DNA of 64,000 nt from Georgenia sp. TF02-10 (GTDB lineage: Bacteria > Actinomycetota > Actinomycetes > Actinomycetales > Actinomycetaceae): assembly GCF_022759505.1 (NCBI RefSeq), contig NZ_CP094290.1:1-64000 (forward strand), read 5' to 3'. Below, in pieces: positions 52,707-61,803 of the stretch. The number at the start of each line of letters is the position of its first letter. The first letter of the stretch is position 1. Position numbers and translations under genes: made by a program. Below the pieces are notes generated by a model, which worked only from the letters and a program-made list of their open reading frames with translations, ran no database searches and had not been told where the DNA came from.

Positions 52707-53621
52707 ATGACGTCGCTCCACGTGGTGATGGCGGGCAGCTCGGGGTTCCTCGGCGGTCACCTGCGGGCCGAGCTCGAGCGGCGGGGACACCGGGTGACGG
52801 CGCTGGTCCGGCGCCCGGCCCGGTCCGCCGCCGAGTCGAGCTGGGACCCGGACGCCGACCGCGTCGACGCCGACCTGGTGGCGTCGGCCGACGTCGTCGT
52901 CAACCTCGCCGGCTCGCCGACGCTCGGCAACCCGTGGTCCTCGCGGTGGGCCCGCCGGCTGCGGGAGAGCCGGCTCCGCACCACCGGCCTGCTCGCCGAG
53001 ACGATCGCCGCCGCTGCCCGGGCGGGCACCGCGCCGGCGTTCGTCGCGGGCAACGGTGTCGGGTGGTACGGCGACCACGGCGCCGCCGTGCTCACCGAGG
53101 ACGCCGACACGCGCGGTCACGCGTTCATGACGACGGTCTGCCGCGAGTGGCAGGCGGCCACGGCCCCGGCGGCCTCGGCCGGCGCCAGGGTCGCGGTGCT
53201 GCGCACCGCGCCGGTGATGGACCGCACCAGCCCGCCGCTGAAGCAGCAGCTGCTGCAGTTCCGGCTGGGTCTCGGCGGCCGGCTCGGCTCCGGCAGGCAG
53301 TACCTGCCGATGATCTCGTTGCGCGACTGGGTCGGCGCGGCGGCGTACGTCGTCGAGCACCCGACGGCGTCGGGGCCGGTCAACCTGTGCTGCGTCGAGA
53401 CACCGACGAACGCGGAGTTCACGGCGACGCTGGCGGCCGCCGTCGGCCGGCCGGCAGTGCTCCACGCGCCGCGCCCGGCGGTGCGGGCGGCCGGGCGGCT
53501 CACCTCGGAGGTGCTGGGCTCGATGCGCACCCGGCCGGAGCGGCTCCTCACGCTCGGCTACGAGTTCCACGACCCCGACGTGGCGGCGGTGGTGCGCGCT
53601 GGGACCGCCGGCGAGCGCTGA
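52707..53621 (+). CDS. TIGR01777 family NAD(P)-binding epimerase-like protein
   Basis: A 304-residue extended-SDR-like protein: VVMAGSSGFLGGHLRAEL (dinucleotide binding), VVNLAGSP, FVAGNGVGWYGDHG and DWVGAAAYVVEHP are the hallmarks of the TIGR01777 (SulA-like) family. A C-terminal domain (LLTLGYEFHDPDV) follows. The role is uncertain; it lies next to lipB in many actinobacteria (Rv2216-Rv2217 in M. tuberculosis). ATG 52707 is chosen over a longer frame that overlaps the riboswitch region. It diverges from nrdA. Confidence 0.88.
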   Translation: MTSLHVVMAGSSGFLGGHLRAELERRGHRVTALVRRPARSAAESSWDPDADRVDADLVASADVVVNLAGSPTLGNPWSSRWARRLRESRLRTTGLLAETIAAAARAGTAPAFVAGNGVGWYGDHGAAVLTEDADTRGHAFMTTVCREWQAATAPAASAGARVAVLRTAPVMDRTSPPLKQQLLQFRLGLGGRLGSGRQYLPMISLRDWVGAAAYVVEHPTASGPVNLCCVETPTNAEFTATLAAAVGRPAVLHAPRPAVRAAGRLTSEVLGSMRTRPERLLTLGYEFHDPDVAAVVRAGTAGER

Positions 53622-53628
53622 GGCCCGG

Positions 53629-54189
53629 TCACCCGGCGACGTCGCGGACCGACGCGAGCACCCAGCGGTCCGCCGTACGTCGGAACGCCAGGCGCCGGGT
53701 GCTCACACCGTCGCGCGGCAGCCGGAGGTCGGTCGGGCCGGCGGTCCGCTCCACGACGGCGCCGGACGCGAGCCGGTCGGTGACGACGAGGACCAGCCGG
53801 TCGGCCGTCGCCAGTCGGGCGCGGGTGGCGAGGACCTGCATCCGCACCCGGCGGACCCGCAGCCCGCGCGCCGACCAGCGCCGCAGCATCGCGATGTCGC
53901 GGTCACCGGCCGCCGATCCCGGCAGGTAGAGCCGGCGCAGCGCACCGACGTCCCCGCGCGCCCACGCGGCCGCGCGGGCCCGGTCCCAGGAGTGCAGCAC
54001 GGCCACCGCGCCCGGCGTGCGCCCCGCCCGGGACGCCTCCCCCTGCCGGGCGACGGTGGCCGGCCGTTCCTGTGGCGCCCGGTCGTCGGAGCAGGACCAC
54101 ACCGTCCCGGCCGCCACTGCGACCGTGGCGAGGAGCGCCACCGGCCCGCGGAGCCGGGCCCGTGGCCGGTGCGAGTGGCGGCCAGGCAT
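53629..54189 (-). CDS. Putative secreted or lipid-anchored protein of unknown function
   Basis: A 186-residue protein with a basic N-terminus and a hydrophobic signal ([16 protein letters not shown]) that ends at a lipobox-like VWSC. The mature part contains an NTF2-like pattern: [42 protein letters not shown] (split here) and a C-terminal [13 protein letters not shown]2-like domains of this type appear in exported actinobacterial proteins, but no function is known. Convergent with TIGR01777 and divergent from lipB. Confidence 0.7.
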   Translation of the reverse strand: MPGRHSHRPRARLRGPVALLATVAVAAGTVWSCSDDRAPQERPATVARQGEASRAGRTPGAVAVLHSWDRARAAAWARGDVGALRRLYLPGSAAGDRDIAMLRRWSARGLRVRRVRMQVLATRARLATADRLVLVVTDRLASGAVVERTAGPTDLRLPRDGVSTRRLAFRRTADRWVLASVRDVAG

Positions 54190-54271
54190 GGGTCCGTCCT
54201 ACCCCGGACCGGCGGTCGGGCGCACCCGGCTCTCCACAGGGCGGCCGCGGCCCCGGAGTAGGCTCGCGGTC

Positions 54272-55003
54272 GTGAGCGAGCTGCAGTTCCAGGAGCTGGG
54301 CCTGGGGGGCACACCCGTCGACTACGTCGAGGCCTGGGAGCTCCAGCGCCGGGTGCACGCCGAGGTGGCCGACGGCGCCCGGCCGGGCACCGTCCTGCTC
54401 CTCGAGCACCCACCCGTCTTCACCGCGGGTCGGCGGACCGACCCGCACGAGCGACCCGCCGACCCCGGCGGCGCCGCGGTGGTCGACGTCGACCGCGGCG
54501 GCAAGGTGACCTTCCACGGTCCGGGACAGCTGGTGGGCTACCCCATCGTCGAGCTGCCCGACCAGGTCAAGGTCGTCGACTACGTGCGCCGCGTCGAGGA
54601 GGCGCTGATCGCCGTCTGCCGCGACCTCGGCGTCGCGACCGCCCGGGTGCCCGGTCGCACCGGCGTCTGGCTGCGGGCCGACGACCGCGGGCCGGAACGC
54701 AAGATCGCCGCGATCGGCATCCGAGTCCGGCGCCGCGTCACCATGCACGGGTTCTCGCTCAACTGCGGTGTCGACCTGGGGTGGTACGACCGGTTCGTCC
54801 CCTGCGGCATCGACGACGCCGGCGTCACGAGCCTCTCCCGCGAGCTGGGCCGCGAGGTGACGGTCACCGAGGTGCTGCCCTCGGTCCGCCGCCACCTCTC
54901 CGACCTGCTGGCCTGGCAGCCCTACGTGCGGACCCCCGACTACGAGCCGCGGCCCGAGCCCGGCCGGGTCCCTCGGGTGCCGCTGCTCACGCCGGGGCGG
55001 TAG
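54272..55003 (+). CDS. lipB: Octanoyltransferase LipB
   Basis: A 243-residue octanoyl-ACP:protein octanoyltransferase. Motifs are [55 protein letters not shown] with the catalytic Lys, and [11 protein letters not shown] with the catalytic Cys. GTG 54272 gives the normal N-terminus. It attaches octanoate to the lipoyl domains that LipA then converts to lipoate. In related genomes lipA follows directly; here two ABC-transporter genes intervene. Confidence 0.95.
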   Translation: MSELQFQELGLGGTPVDYVEAWELQRRVHAEVADGARPGTVLLLEHPPVFTAGRRTDPHERPADPGGAAVVDVDRGGKVTFHGPGQLVGYPIVELPDQVKVVDYVRRVEEALIAVCRDLGVATARVPGRTGVWLRADDRGPERKIAAIGIRVRRRVTMHGFSLNCGVDLGWYDRFVPCGIDDAGVTSLSRELGREVTVTEVLPSVRRHLSDLLAWQPYVRTPDYEPRPEPGRVPRVPLLTPGR

Positions 55004-55106
55004 CAGCCGACCGCCCTCGGCGCCCCGGCGTGTCCCCGCGCGCCCGGACCGCCCGGCGTGGTCGGATCGTCCGGGCGTCGACGGACGACGCCGGACGGGG
55101 GCGCGT

Positions 55107-56060
55107 GTGGTGAGCGAGCTGGTCATCGAGACCACCGGGCTGCGGAAGGAGTTCCGCAGCCGGCGCGGGGGGCTCCGCGTGGCCGTGCAGGGCCTCGACC
55201 TCGCCGTGCCGGCAGGCGGCGTGCACGGGTTCCTCGGGCCCAACGGGTCGGGCAAGACCACCACGATCCGGATGCTCCTCGGGCTCGCGCGGCCGACGGC
55301 AGGCACGATGCGGCTCTTCGGGCGCCCCGTGCCGGCCCAGCTCCCGCACGTGATCGGGCGGGTGGGCGCCGTGGTGGAGTCACCGAAGTTCTCCCCCAAC
55401 TTCAGCGGCCGCCGCAACCTCCAGCTGCTCGCCGGCGCCATCGGTGCCACGCCCGCACGCGTCGACCACGCGATCGAGACCGTCCGCCTCACCGGCCGCG
55501 ACAAGGACCGCTACCGGTCCTACTCCCTCGGCATGAAGCAGCGGTTGGCGATCGCGGCGACCCTCCTCAAGCAGCCGGACCTGATGATCCTCGACGAGCC
55601 GACCAACGGCCTCGACCCCGCGGGCATCCGGGAGATCCGGGAGACCATCCGTGACCTGGGCTCGTCCGGTGTCACGGTGCTGCTCAGCTCGCACATCCTC
55701 GCCGAGGTGCAGCAGGTCTGCACCAGCGCGACGATCATCGGCGCCGGGCGGCTGCTGGCGTCCGGCACCGTCGACGAGCTGCTCGGCAGTGGGTCGGCGT
55801 ACCGGCTGGTCGCGCCGGACACCGCGGCCGCCGCGGAGGTGCTGGACCGCGCCGGGTTCGTCCCCAGCCACGTCGACGGCGCCGTCCACGTCGAGGCCGA
55901 CGACCCGGGCGAGCTGACCCGGGTGCTCGGCGAGGCCGGGATCTGGCTCACCGAGCTCGCCCCCCTGCGCGCGGACCTCGAGTCCTACTTCCTCGAGCTC
56001 ACCGAGGGCGAGCAGCTGGGTGAGCCGACGGCGGCGCAGCGTGCCGGAGGTGCCGCATGA
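55107..56060 (+). CDS. ABC transporter ATP-binding protein
   Basis: A 317-residue nucleotide-binding domain: [18 protein letters not shown] (Walker A), [16 protein letters not shown] (signature), [13 protein letters not shown] (Walker B) and [13 protein letters not shown] (H-loop). A C-terminal extension (about 220-317) is like those of drug and bacitracin-type exporters. Together with the downstream permease it forms a two-gene ABC-2-type system. It starts at GTG 55107 and its stop overlaps the permease ATG. Substrate unknown. Confidence 0.92.
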   Translation: MVSELVIETTGLRKEFRSRRGGLRVAVQGLDLAVPAGGVHGFLGPNGSGKTTTIRMLLGLARPTAGTMRLFGRPVPAQLPHVIGRVGAVVESPKFSPNFSGRRNLQLLAGAIGATPARVDHAIETVRLTGRDKDRYRSYSLGMKQRLAIAATLLKQPDLMILDEPTNGLDPAGIREIRETIRDLGSSGVTVLLSSHILAEVQQVCTSATIIGAGRLLASGTVDELLGSGSAYRLVAPDTAAAAEVLDRAGFVPSHVDGAVHVEADDPGELTRVLGEAGIWLTELAPLRADLESYFLELTEGEQLGEPTAAQRAGGAA

Positions 56061-57040
56061 GCCGCCTGCTCCGGGTCGAGCTGACCCGGCTCCTCTGCCG
56101 GCGCGCGGTCCTCGTCCTCCTCGCTCTCGCCGTCGTGGTCCCGCTCGTCATCGGCGTCGCCCGGGTCCTCAACACCGCTCCCCCGTCGGAGGCCGACCGG
56201 GCACAGGCCGAGCAGGCGATCGCGCGGGACGTCTCCTCGCGCTGGTGGCAGCGCGACGTCGAGCGGTGCACCGATCGGCCGCGGCAGTACGGCGTCCCGG
56301 CAGGGGCGGCCGACCTGCGTGCGGCCTGCGAGGAGACGCTCACCCCGCGGGTCGACGAGTACCTCTGGTACGACGAGCTGCGGCTGGCCGAGGAGCGCGA
56401 CGAGGGCTCGGGGCTCGCCGTCGTCATCGTGCTCGCGATCCTGATGCTGCTCGTCGGCACCACCTTCGCCGGGCACGACTGGGCGAGCGGATCGGTCAGC
56501 AACCAGCTGCTGTTCGAGACCCGCAGGACCCGTGTGTGGGTGGCCAAGGGCGCGGTCGTGACCGCCTTCGCGGCAGCGGTGACCGCGGTGGTCGTCACCG
56601 CCTACTGGCTGGCGCTCTACCTCGTCGCCGGCAGTCGCGACCTCCGGGTCCGCGACGGGGTGCTGGTCGACTGCCTGCAGATGGGCGGCCGCGGCGCCCT
56701 GGTCGCCGGCGGCGTGGCGCTGGCCGGCTACGCCCTCACCATGCTCTTCCGCAGCACCGTGGCGGCGCTCGGCACGCTCCTCGCCCTGGGGCTCGCCGGC
56801 GGCGTGGTGCTCGCGGTGATCGGGGTCGACTCGGTGTGGAACCCCGGCCTCAACCTCGCCGCGGTGGTCCTCGACGGCGCGACCTACTGGGTCGACGAGC
56901 CGTGCGGACCGGGGAGCGCCGAGATGTGTGGGGTCGAGCGGGTGCTGCCGCTCGGCCGCGGCGCTGCGTACGTCTCCGCGATCCTCCTCGCCGCGGTCGC
57001 CGCGTCGGTCGTGTCGTTCCGGCGCCGCGACGTGCCCTGA
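56057..57040 (+). CDS. ABC-2-type transporter permease
   Basis: A 327-residue membrane protein with an N-terminal helix ([16 protein letters not shown]), a roughly 100-residue extracytoplasmic loop, then five further helices including [20 protein letters not shown] and [18 protein letters not shown]. The block [19 protein letters not shown] is the cytoplasmic coupling region of ABC-2 permeases. It is coupled to the ATPase gene. Its location between lipB and lipA suggests insertion into that cluster rather than a lipoate role. Confidence 0.88.
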   Translation: MSRLLRVELTRLLCRRAVLVLLALAVVVPLVIGVARVLNTAPPSEADRAQAEQAIARDVSSRWWQRDVERCTDRPRQYGVPAGAADLRAACEETLTPRVDEYLWYDELRLAEERDEGSGLAVVIVLAILMLLVGTTFAGHDWASGSVSNQLLFETRRTRVWVAKGAVVTAFAAAVTAVVVTAYWLALYLVAGSRDLRVRDGVLVDCLQMGGRGALVAGGVALAGYALTMLFRSTVAALGTLLALGLAGGVVLAVIGVDSVWNPGLNLAAVVLDGATYWVDEPCGPGSAEMCGVERVLPLGRGAAYVSAILLAAVAASVVSFRRRDVP

Positions 57041-57093
57041 GCCGGGCGGGCCGGGCGCGGGCCGCGCGACGCCCGCCGAGTAGTCTGGAGCGC

Positions 57094-58041
57094 GTGACGA
57101 CCGCTCCCGCCCCGCAGCCCGAAGGTCGCAAGCTCCTCCGCCTCGAGGTGCGCAACGCGCAGACCCCGATCGAGCGGAAGCCGGAGTGGATCAAGACCCG
57201 GGCGAAGATCGGGCCGGAGTACTCCGCGCTCCACTCCCTGGTCAAGTCCGAGGGCCTGCACACGGTGTGCCAGGAGGCGGGCTGCCCCAACATCTTCGAG
57301 TGCTGGGAGGACCGCGAGGCGACGTTCCTCATCGGCGGCGACCAGTGCACCCGGCGCTGCGACTTCTGCCAGATCGACACCGGCAAGCCGCAGCCGCTCG
57401 ACCGCGACGAGCCGCGCCGGGTGGCCGAGTCGGTGCGCACGATGGAGCTGCGCTACGCCACGATCACCGGCGTCGCCCGCGACGACCTCCCCGACGGCGG
57501 TGCCTGGCTGTACGCCGAGACGGTGCGGGCGATCCACGAGCTCAACCCCGACACGGGCGTCGAGAACCTGATCCCCGACTTCAACGGCCGTCCCGAGCTG
57601 CTCGCCGAGGTGTTCGAGTCGCGTCCCGAGGTGCTCGCCCACAACGTCGAGACGGTGCCGCGGATCTTCAAGCGGATCCGTCCCGCGTTCCGCTACGAGC
57701 GCTCGCTCGACGTGCTGACCCAGGCGCGCGCCTTCGGCCTGGTCACGAAGTCCAACCTGATCCTCGGCATGGGCGAGACCCGCGAGGAGGTCAGCCAGGC
57801 GATGCGCGACCTCCACGAGGCGGGCTGCGAGCTGCTCACGATCACCCAGTACCTCCGGCCGTCGGTGCGCCACCACCCCGTGGAGCGGTGGGTGAAGCCG
57901 CAGGAGTTCGTGGAGCTCCAGCAGGAGGCCGAGGAGATCGGGTTCGCCGGCGTGCTGTCCGGGCCGCTCGTCCGTTCGTCCTACCGGGCGGGTCGGCTGT
58001 ACCGTCAGGCGATGGACGCGCGCGACCGGGCCACGGCCTGA
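57094..58041 (+). CDS. lipA: Lipoyl synthase LipA
   Basis: A 315-residue radical-SAM enzyme that inserts two sulfurs into octanoyl groups. The auxiliary cluster cysteines are in [16 protein letters not shown] (C-x4-C-x5-C) and the SAM cluster in CTRRCDFCQ (CxxxCxxC). The final RSSYRAG carries the serine cluster ligand. GTG 57094 is used. LipA serves the E2 protein encoded upstream. The downstream DUF4191 and RDD genes match mycobacterial order (Rv2218-Rv2219-Rv2219A). Confidence 0.96.
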   Translation: MTTAPAPQPEGRKLLRLEVRNAQTPIERKPEWIKTRAKIGPEYSALHSLVKSEGLHTVCQEAGCPNIFECWEDREATFLIGGDQCTRRCDFCQIDTGKPQPLDRDEPRRVAESVRTMELRYATITGVARDDLPDGGAWLYAETVRAIHELNPDTGVENLIPDFNGRPELLAEVFESRPEVLAHNVETVPRIFKRIRPAFRYERSLDVLTQARAFGLVTKSNLILGMGETREEVSQAMRDLHEAGCELLTITQYLRPSVRHHPVERWVKPQEFVELQQEAEEIGFAGVLSGPLVRSSYRAGRLYRQAMDARDRATA

Positions 58042-58104
58042 GAGCCCGCCCTTTCCGCAGCAACCGCAAGCCCGCAGCACCGAGGAAGTCAGGCACCCCG
58101 CACG

Positions 58105-58812
58105 ATGGCGAAGCAGATCGACCCCGCGAAGATGAGCCGACGGCAGCAGGTCGTCGAGACGTTCCGGATGTCCAAGGAGGTCGACCGGGCGCTTCCGTGG
58201 TGGATGCTCGGTGCGTTCCTGGTCTTCGGTGCCATCGGCTTCGGCATCTTCTGGATCCTCCCCGGCAGCGGCACGTTCGCGCTGGTGATGGCGATCGTCG
58301 GCGGGGTGCTCGTCGGCCTGCTGGCGATGATGATCGTGTTCAGCCGGCGCGCCCAGCGGGCGGCGTACGCCCGGCTCGAGGGCCAGCTCGGAGCGGCCGC
58401 CCGGGCGCTCACGATGCTGCGCCGCGGGTGGCAGCTGGAGGAGATGATCGGCTTCACCAAGCAGCAGGACATGGTGCACCGCGTGGTGGGCCCTCCGGGG
58501 ATCGTGCTCGTCGGTGAGGGCAACGCCAGCCGGCTGCGCCCGCTGCTCACCAGCGAGCGGAAGAAGCACGAGCGGGTCGCCGCGGAGTTCCCCGTGCACG
58601 AGGTTGTCGTCGGCCCGGGCGAGGGCCAGGTGCGGCTGCCCGAGCTGGTCCGCCACGTCCGCAAGCTCGGCCGCCAGGTCAAGCCCGCCGAGATGACCGA
58701 CATCCTCTACCGGCTCAAGGCGCTCGACGCCCAGCGGCCGAAGGTGCCGCTCCCCCGCGGCCCGGTGCCCACCAGCATGAAGGGGCTGCGGCAGAACCTC
58801 CGCGGCCGCTGA
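58105..58812 (+). CDS. DUF4191 family membrane protein
   Basis: A 235-residue protein with two transmembrane helices (about 35-80: WWMLGAFLVFGAIGFGIFWI, then LVMAIVGGVLVGLLAMMIVF) and a cytoplasmic domain. The latter has the RRAQRAAYARLEGQLGAAARAL and VGPPGIVLVGEG blocks of DUF4191. The family is restricted to actinobacteria and lies beside lipA. No function is established. It lies 63 bp after lipA and is probably co-transcribed. Confidence 0.88.
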   Translation: MAKQIDPAKMSRRQQVVETFRMSKEVDRALPWWMLGAFLVFGAIGFGIFWILPGSGTFALVMAIVGGVLVGLLAMMIVFSRRAQRAAYARLEGQLGAAARALTMLRRGWQLEEMIGFTKQQDMVHRVVGPPGIVLVGEGNASRLRPLLTSERKKHERVAAEFPVHEVVVGPGEGQVRLPELVRHVRKLGRQVKPAEMTDILYRLKALDAQRPKVPLPRGPVPTSMKGLRQNLRGR

Positions 58813-59241
58813 TCAGCGCCCGGTCAGGGCGCGGAAGGTCTCCAGCCGCACGGTCGCGGTGCCGGTGGCCAGGTCGTGCAGCCCACGGCCGTCCTGGCGG
58901 AAGACCAGCGGCGGGATCACCAGCGCGACCAGCACCTGCCGCGCCAGCAGCCGCAACGGGTTCATCGGCCGGAACCGGCCGTCGGCCGGCACGACCCGCA
59001 ACCGGGTGGCGAGCTTGCCGAACGACCCGCCGAGCAGCCAGGTGAACAGCGCCGACTCGAGCACGTAGACGAGGAGCGGGTAGAAGTCCGCCGGCGTGGT
59101 CTCGGGCCGGGTGAACTCCTCGAGCCCGACGAACGCCACGACGACCAGTGACGACGCCATCCAGTCGACGACCAGGGCGAGGACCCGGCGCCCCCAGGAG
59201 GCGGTCTCGAACGGCAGGCTGTGGGGCGAGCTGTCGGGCAC
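58813..59241 (-). CDS. RDD family membrane protein
   Basis: A 142-residue RDD protein: WGRRVLALVVDWMASSLVVV, FTWLLGGSFGKLATRLRVV and PLRLLARQVLVALVIPPLVF are the three membrane-spanning blocks with the Arg and paired Asp/Gly features of the family. It converges with the DUF4191 gene with adjacent stops. The role of RDD proteins is not settled; some act as transporters or anchors. It may be the last gene of the upstream HExxH cassette, 27 bp away on the same strand. Confidence 0.88.
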   Translation of the reverse strand: MPDSSPHSLPFETASWGRRVLALVVDWMASSLVVVAFVGLEEFTRPETTPADFYPLLVYVLESALFTWLLGGSFGKLATRLRVVPADGRFRPMNPLRLLARQVLVALVIPPLVFRQDGRGLHDLATGTATVRLETFRALTGR

Positions 59242-59268
59242 GCGTCCACCCTAGGGCGGCCGGACTTG

Positions 59269-59835
59269 TCACTCCTTCGCCGGGTCGGGGGTGCAGGTGG
59301 CGAGGAACGTCTCGCCGTCGCGCTCGGCGACCTCCGCCGGGTCGAGCCAGCCGACGTCCTGGAACCAGAAGGTGTCGACGGGGTGGTCGGCCGACCCGTC
59401 GACCACCTCGGCGAGGTCGGCGGACGAGCCCCAGCCGCTGGGGGAACCGTGGACCGACAGGCGCACCGACGTCGCCTCGCGCCAGTCGAAGCCCTCGGGC
59501 AGCGGCTCGGCCACCTCGAGCCCGCGAGGCGGTCCGGCGAGCGTCAGGTGCTCGACCGCGGCGCCCCGTTCGCTCCGGGCGGTCAGCACGAGCTCGGCGT
59601 CGCCCGGCTCGAACGCGAGCGCCACCCGCGTCACCCGGGCGCACGGCGACCCAGTCCAGAACCGCAGGTCGCCGTCGGTGACACGGACGCCGAACGCCGG
59701 GCGGAGCGACGGCGCGAACTGCGCGTCGGGGTCCCACCCGTCATCGGGGTCGCCGGTGTCGTCGTCGCACGCCGCGACCAGCGCGACGACCAGGGTCAGC
59801 GCGGCCGCCGTCGCGGCCGTCCGAGCCGGCCTCAC
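59269..59835 (-). CDS. Putative lipoprotein, third gene of the HExxH cassette
   Basis: A 188-residue exported protein. GTG 59835 overlaps the stop of the upstream gene (GTGA). The signal peptide (TAATAALTLVVALVAAC as seen in ALTLVVALVAAC) ends in a good lipobox VAAC followed by acidic residues. The mature part is beta-rich with two cysteines (SPCARVTRVA, ATCTPDP). It resembles no family I know. Its coupling to the HExxH protein makes an accessory or immunity-like role possible, but this is inference. Confidence 0.75.
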   Translation of the reverse strand: MRPARTAATAAALTLVVALVAACDDDTGDPDDGWDPDAQFAPSLRPAFGVRVTDGDLRFWTGSPCARVTRVALAFEPGDAELVLTARSERGAAVEHLTLAGPPRGLEVAEPLPEGFDWREATSVRLSVHGSPSGWGSSADLAEVVDGSADHPVDTFWFQDVGWLDPAEVAERDGETFLATCTPDPAKE

Positions 59836-61226
59836 CGGTAGCCGCCGTCCCCGAGGCCGGCGTCCTCCTCGATGCCGTCGCTGTCGGTCACCACGTCCCA
59901 GATCATGCCCCAGTAGCCCTTGTCGGCCCACTGCCGGGAGTGCCGCTCCTCGTGGTGCAGGAGACGGTCGAGGTCGAGGCTGCCCTCGTAGGGGTCGCCG
60001 TCGTCGTCGGCGTACCACGCGTTGCCCGACCGCACCATGTCGCGCAGCTGCTCGGCCGCGTCGTCGGGGTCGTCGATGTTGACCATGAAGATGTCGCCCC
60101 AGGCGGTGCCGCCCTTCTGGCTGTAGACGTCCTGCAGCAGGTTGCCGCCCAGGCCCATCAGCATCCCGTTGGGCGTGGTGACCAGCCGGCCACCGTTGCC
60201 GTGGACGAACCCGACGTCCTGGTCGTAGGACCAGTCGTTGGCCGCCTGCCGGTCGATGATCCGCTGCACCTCGTCGGCGGAGTACGCCTCGGGCGTGAAG
60301 TCGGTGCCGTGGCCCTCGCCGTAGTCGGTGCCGGCGTTGAGGACGTAGGTCATCAGCACCGCCTTGCGGGCGTCGTCGCCGCTGATCCCGTCGGGCAGCA
60401 GGAAGTAGGACTTGCCGTCGGGGTCGATGACCTCCTCCAGCCCCTCGAGGACCTCGAAGTCCTCCGCGGTGATGCCGTGCTCGCGGGCGATCTCGACGAT
60501 CGTCTCCGCCGGCACGCCCTGCCGGTCGGCGTTCTCCAGCCACCGCGAGTAGTAGCCCTCCGGGAGCGGCCCCGTGAGCAGGCCCTCCTGCCGGAGGCGG
60601 TACTCGATCCGGTTGCCGGTGAGCTCGAGCCGGTCCGACACCCGGTCGAAGGCCACCTCGCCGAGTGACCACCCCGTCGGCGGAGCGGTGCCGACGAAGC
60701 GCTCGAGCACGCGCTGGAGCTGGTCGAGCACCGGCCGGGCACGGGTCCGGAGATCGCCGAGCACCCCCTGGTACTCGCCGTCGAGCCCCGAAGCCGTGCT
60801 CTCGAAGGCCTGCCGGTTGATGTCGCGCTGCTCCTCGCGCTCGAACCGGGTGTCGACGGCGTCGGGCATGTCCCGGTCGGCGGCGGCCCGCTCGGCCACC
60901 GCGTCGTCGTAGCGCCGTCGGATGCCGTCGATGTCGCCCCGCGCGTCGTCCACGTGGCCGACGTACGTCGCCAGGGCGCTGGCTGCGTCGCCCAGCCGGT
61001 CGCCGTCGCCCTTCATCGTCGTGGCGAGCACCTCGACGTCGGCGACCGCGGTCGTGGCGGTGTCGGAGCGCCACGACTCGGCGAGCCGCAGCGCGTCGTC
61101 GTCGACCTCCGCGTGGGTGTCGAGCAGCAGCTGCCCGAGGTTGTGGACCGCGCGCTGCTGCGACCGCAGCGTCGCAGGGTCCTCCAGCGGGTAGGGGTAA
61201 CGCGCGCGGGCCGCTTCGCTGGCCAT
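59832..61226 (-). CDS. Large helical protein with C-terminal HExxH motif (candidate type VII-exported effector)
   Basis: A 464-residue protein with no signal peptide. The N-terminal 180 residues are helical with regularly spaced charged residues (LAESWRSDTATTAVADVEVL, DDARGDIDGIRRRYDDAVAE), as in WXG100/LXG-type exported proteins. A central region (about 185-300) and a Gly-rich segment (VHGNGGRLVTTPNGMLMG) follow. The C-terminus holds LLHHEERHSRQWADKGYWG: HEERH at 425-429 fits the HExxH zinc-protease motif. No domain hit can be checked here. It overlaps the upstream gene by one base (TGATG) and the lipoprotein gene by 4. A metallopeptidase or toxin-like effector is plausible. Confidence 0.7.
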   Translation of the reverse strand: MASEAARARYPYPLEDPATLRSQQRAVHNLGQLLLDTHAEVDDDALRLAESWRSDTATTAVADVEVLATTMKGDGDRLGDAASALATYVGHVDDARGDIDGIRRRYDDAVAERAAADRDMPDAVDTRFEREEQRDINRQAFESTASGLDGEYQGVLGDLRTRARPVLDQLQRVLERFVGTAPPTGWSLGEVAFDRVSDRLELTGNRIEYRLRQEGLLTGPLPEGYYSRWLENADRQGVPAETIVEIAREHGITAEDFEVLEGLEEVIDPDGKSYFLLPDGISGDDARKAVLMTYVLNAGTDYGEGHGTDFTPEAYSADEVQRIIDRQAANDWSYDQDVGFVHGNGGRLVTTPNGMLMGLGGNLLQDVYSQKGGTAWGDIFMVNIDDPDDAAEQLRDMVRSGNAWYADDDGDPYEGSLDLDRLLHHEERHSRQWADKGYWGMIWDVVTDSDGIEEDAGLGDGGYR

Positions 61227-61549
61227 CAGAGCCGGTACTCCACGTCGATCTCGTTGGTCACCTGCACGGTGTCCTTCACGAGCCTGCTCAGGGCCTCCAG
61301 CTCCAGGGAGAACGCGCTGAGCCGGCCGCCCACGGCGGTGAGGATGTCGTCGGCGGCGTTGACGACGTCCATGCCGGCGCGCAGCGGACCGAGGAGCAGG
61401 TCGTCGAGGTGGCTCGACGGGTCGTCCGGGAAGACCCGCGAGCCCTCGGCCCCGTCGGTCGCGGCCGCGGCGAGCTCGCGCGCCTTCGACGCGAACCGGG
61501 ACGCGGCCGCACCGGAACCGTCGTACTCGATGTAGAACTCGTGACCCAC
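61226..61549 (-). CDS. Small helical protein, first gene of the HExxH cassette
   Basis: A 107-residue protein from GTG 61549, with GAGGAGG about 9 nt upstream. It has a short beta-like start (GHEFYIEYDG) and then two long helices (ASRFASKARELAAAATDG and LRAGMDVVNAADDILTAVGG...LELEALSRLVKDTVQV) joined by a proline/acidic turn. It lacks a WXG motif, but its size and helical-hairpin character resemble ESX-type partners. It is translationally coupled to the HExxH gene and diverges from glnA across the GlnR sites. Confidence 0.65.
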   Translation of the reverse strand: MGHEFYIEYDGSGAAASRFASKARELAAAATDGAEGSRVFPDDPSSHLDDLLLGPLRAGMDVVNAADDILTAVGGRLSAFSLELEALSRLVKDTVQVTNEIDVEYRL

Positions 61550-61636
61550 TCCTGGGACCCTCCTCGCACTCCCCCGGGTTCTCACCGGTGCGCGCGCTCG
61601 GTAAACCCCGACGTAGGCTGGCAGCCCGACAAACCT

Positions 61637-61674
61637 GTTACATCGACGAAACAAAGTGGTGATGGTCGAGAAAC
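61637..61674 (+). promoter_or_regulatory. Tandem GlnR-type binding site upstream of glnA
   Basis: GTTAC (61637-61641) -N6- GAAAC (61648-61652) -N6- GTGAT (61659-61663) -N6- GAAAC (61670-61674). This is the four-part, 11-bp spaced arrangement of the actinobacterial GlnR consensus (gTnAc-n6-GaAAc repeated). Three blocks match fully and one (GTGAT) by four of five. It lies 130 bp upstream of glnA and 88 bp from the divergent small-protein gene. Nitrogen-dependent control of glnA is expected. Confidence 0.85.
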
Positions 61675-61773
61675 GGCCTCTCCCTAGGTTTCCGGGCAGA
61701 GGTCGGCACGCAGCGTCGCGTCCCGGATCGCCCGACCGCGAACCCTCGATCCCGAGACCGATCCTGACTGGAG

Positions 61774-61790
61774 GCTGAGCCCGGCTCAGC
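61774..61790 (+). promoter_or_regulatory. Hairpin adjoining the glnA ribosome binding site
   Basis: GCTGAGC-CCG-GCTCAGC forms a 7-bp stem with a 3-nt loop. It ends 1 nt before the Shine-Dalgarno GAGGAGGAA (61792-61800), so it could affect initiation or transcript stability. Confidence 0.45.
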
Positions 61791-61803
61791 CGAGGAGGAA
61801 CGA

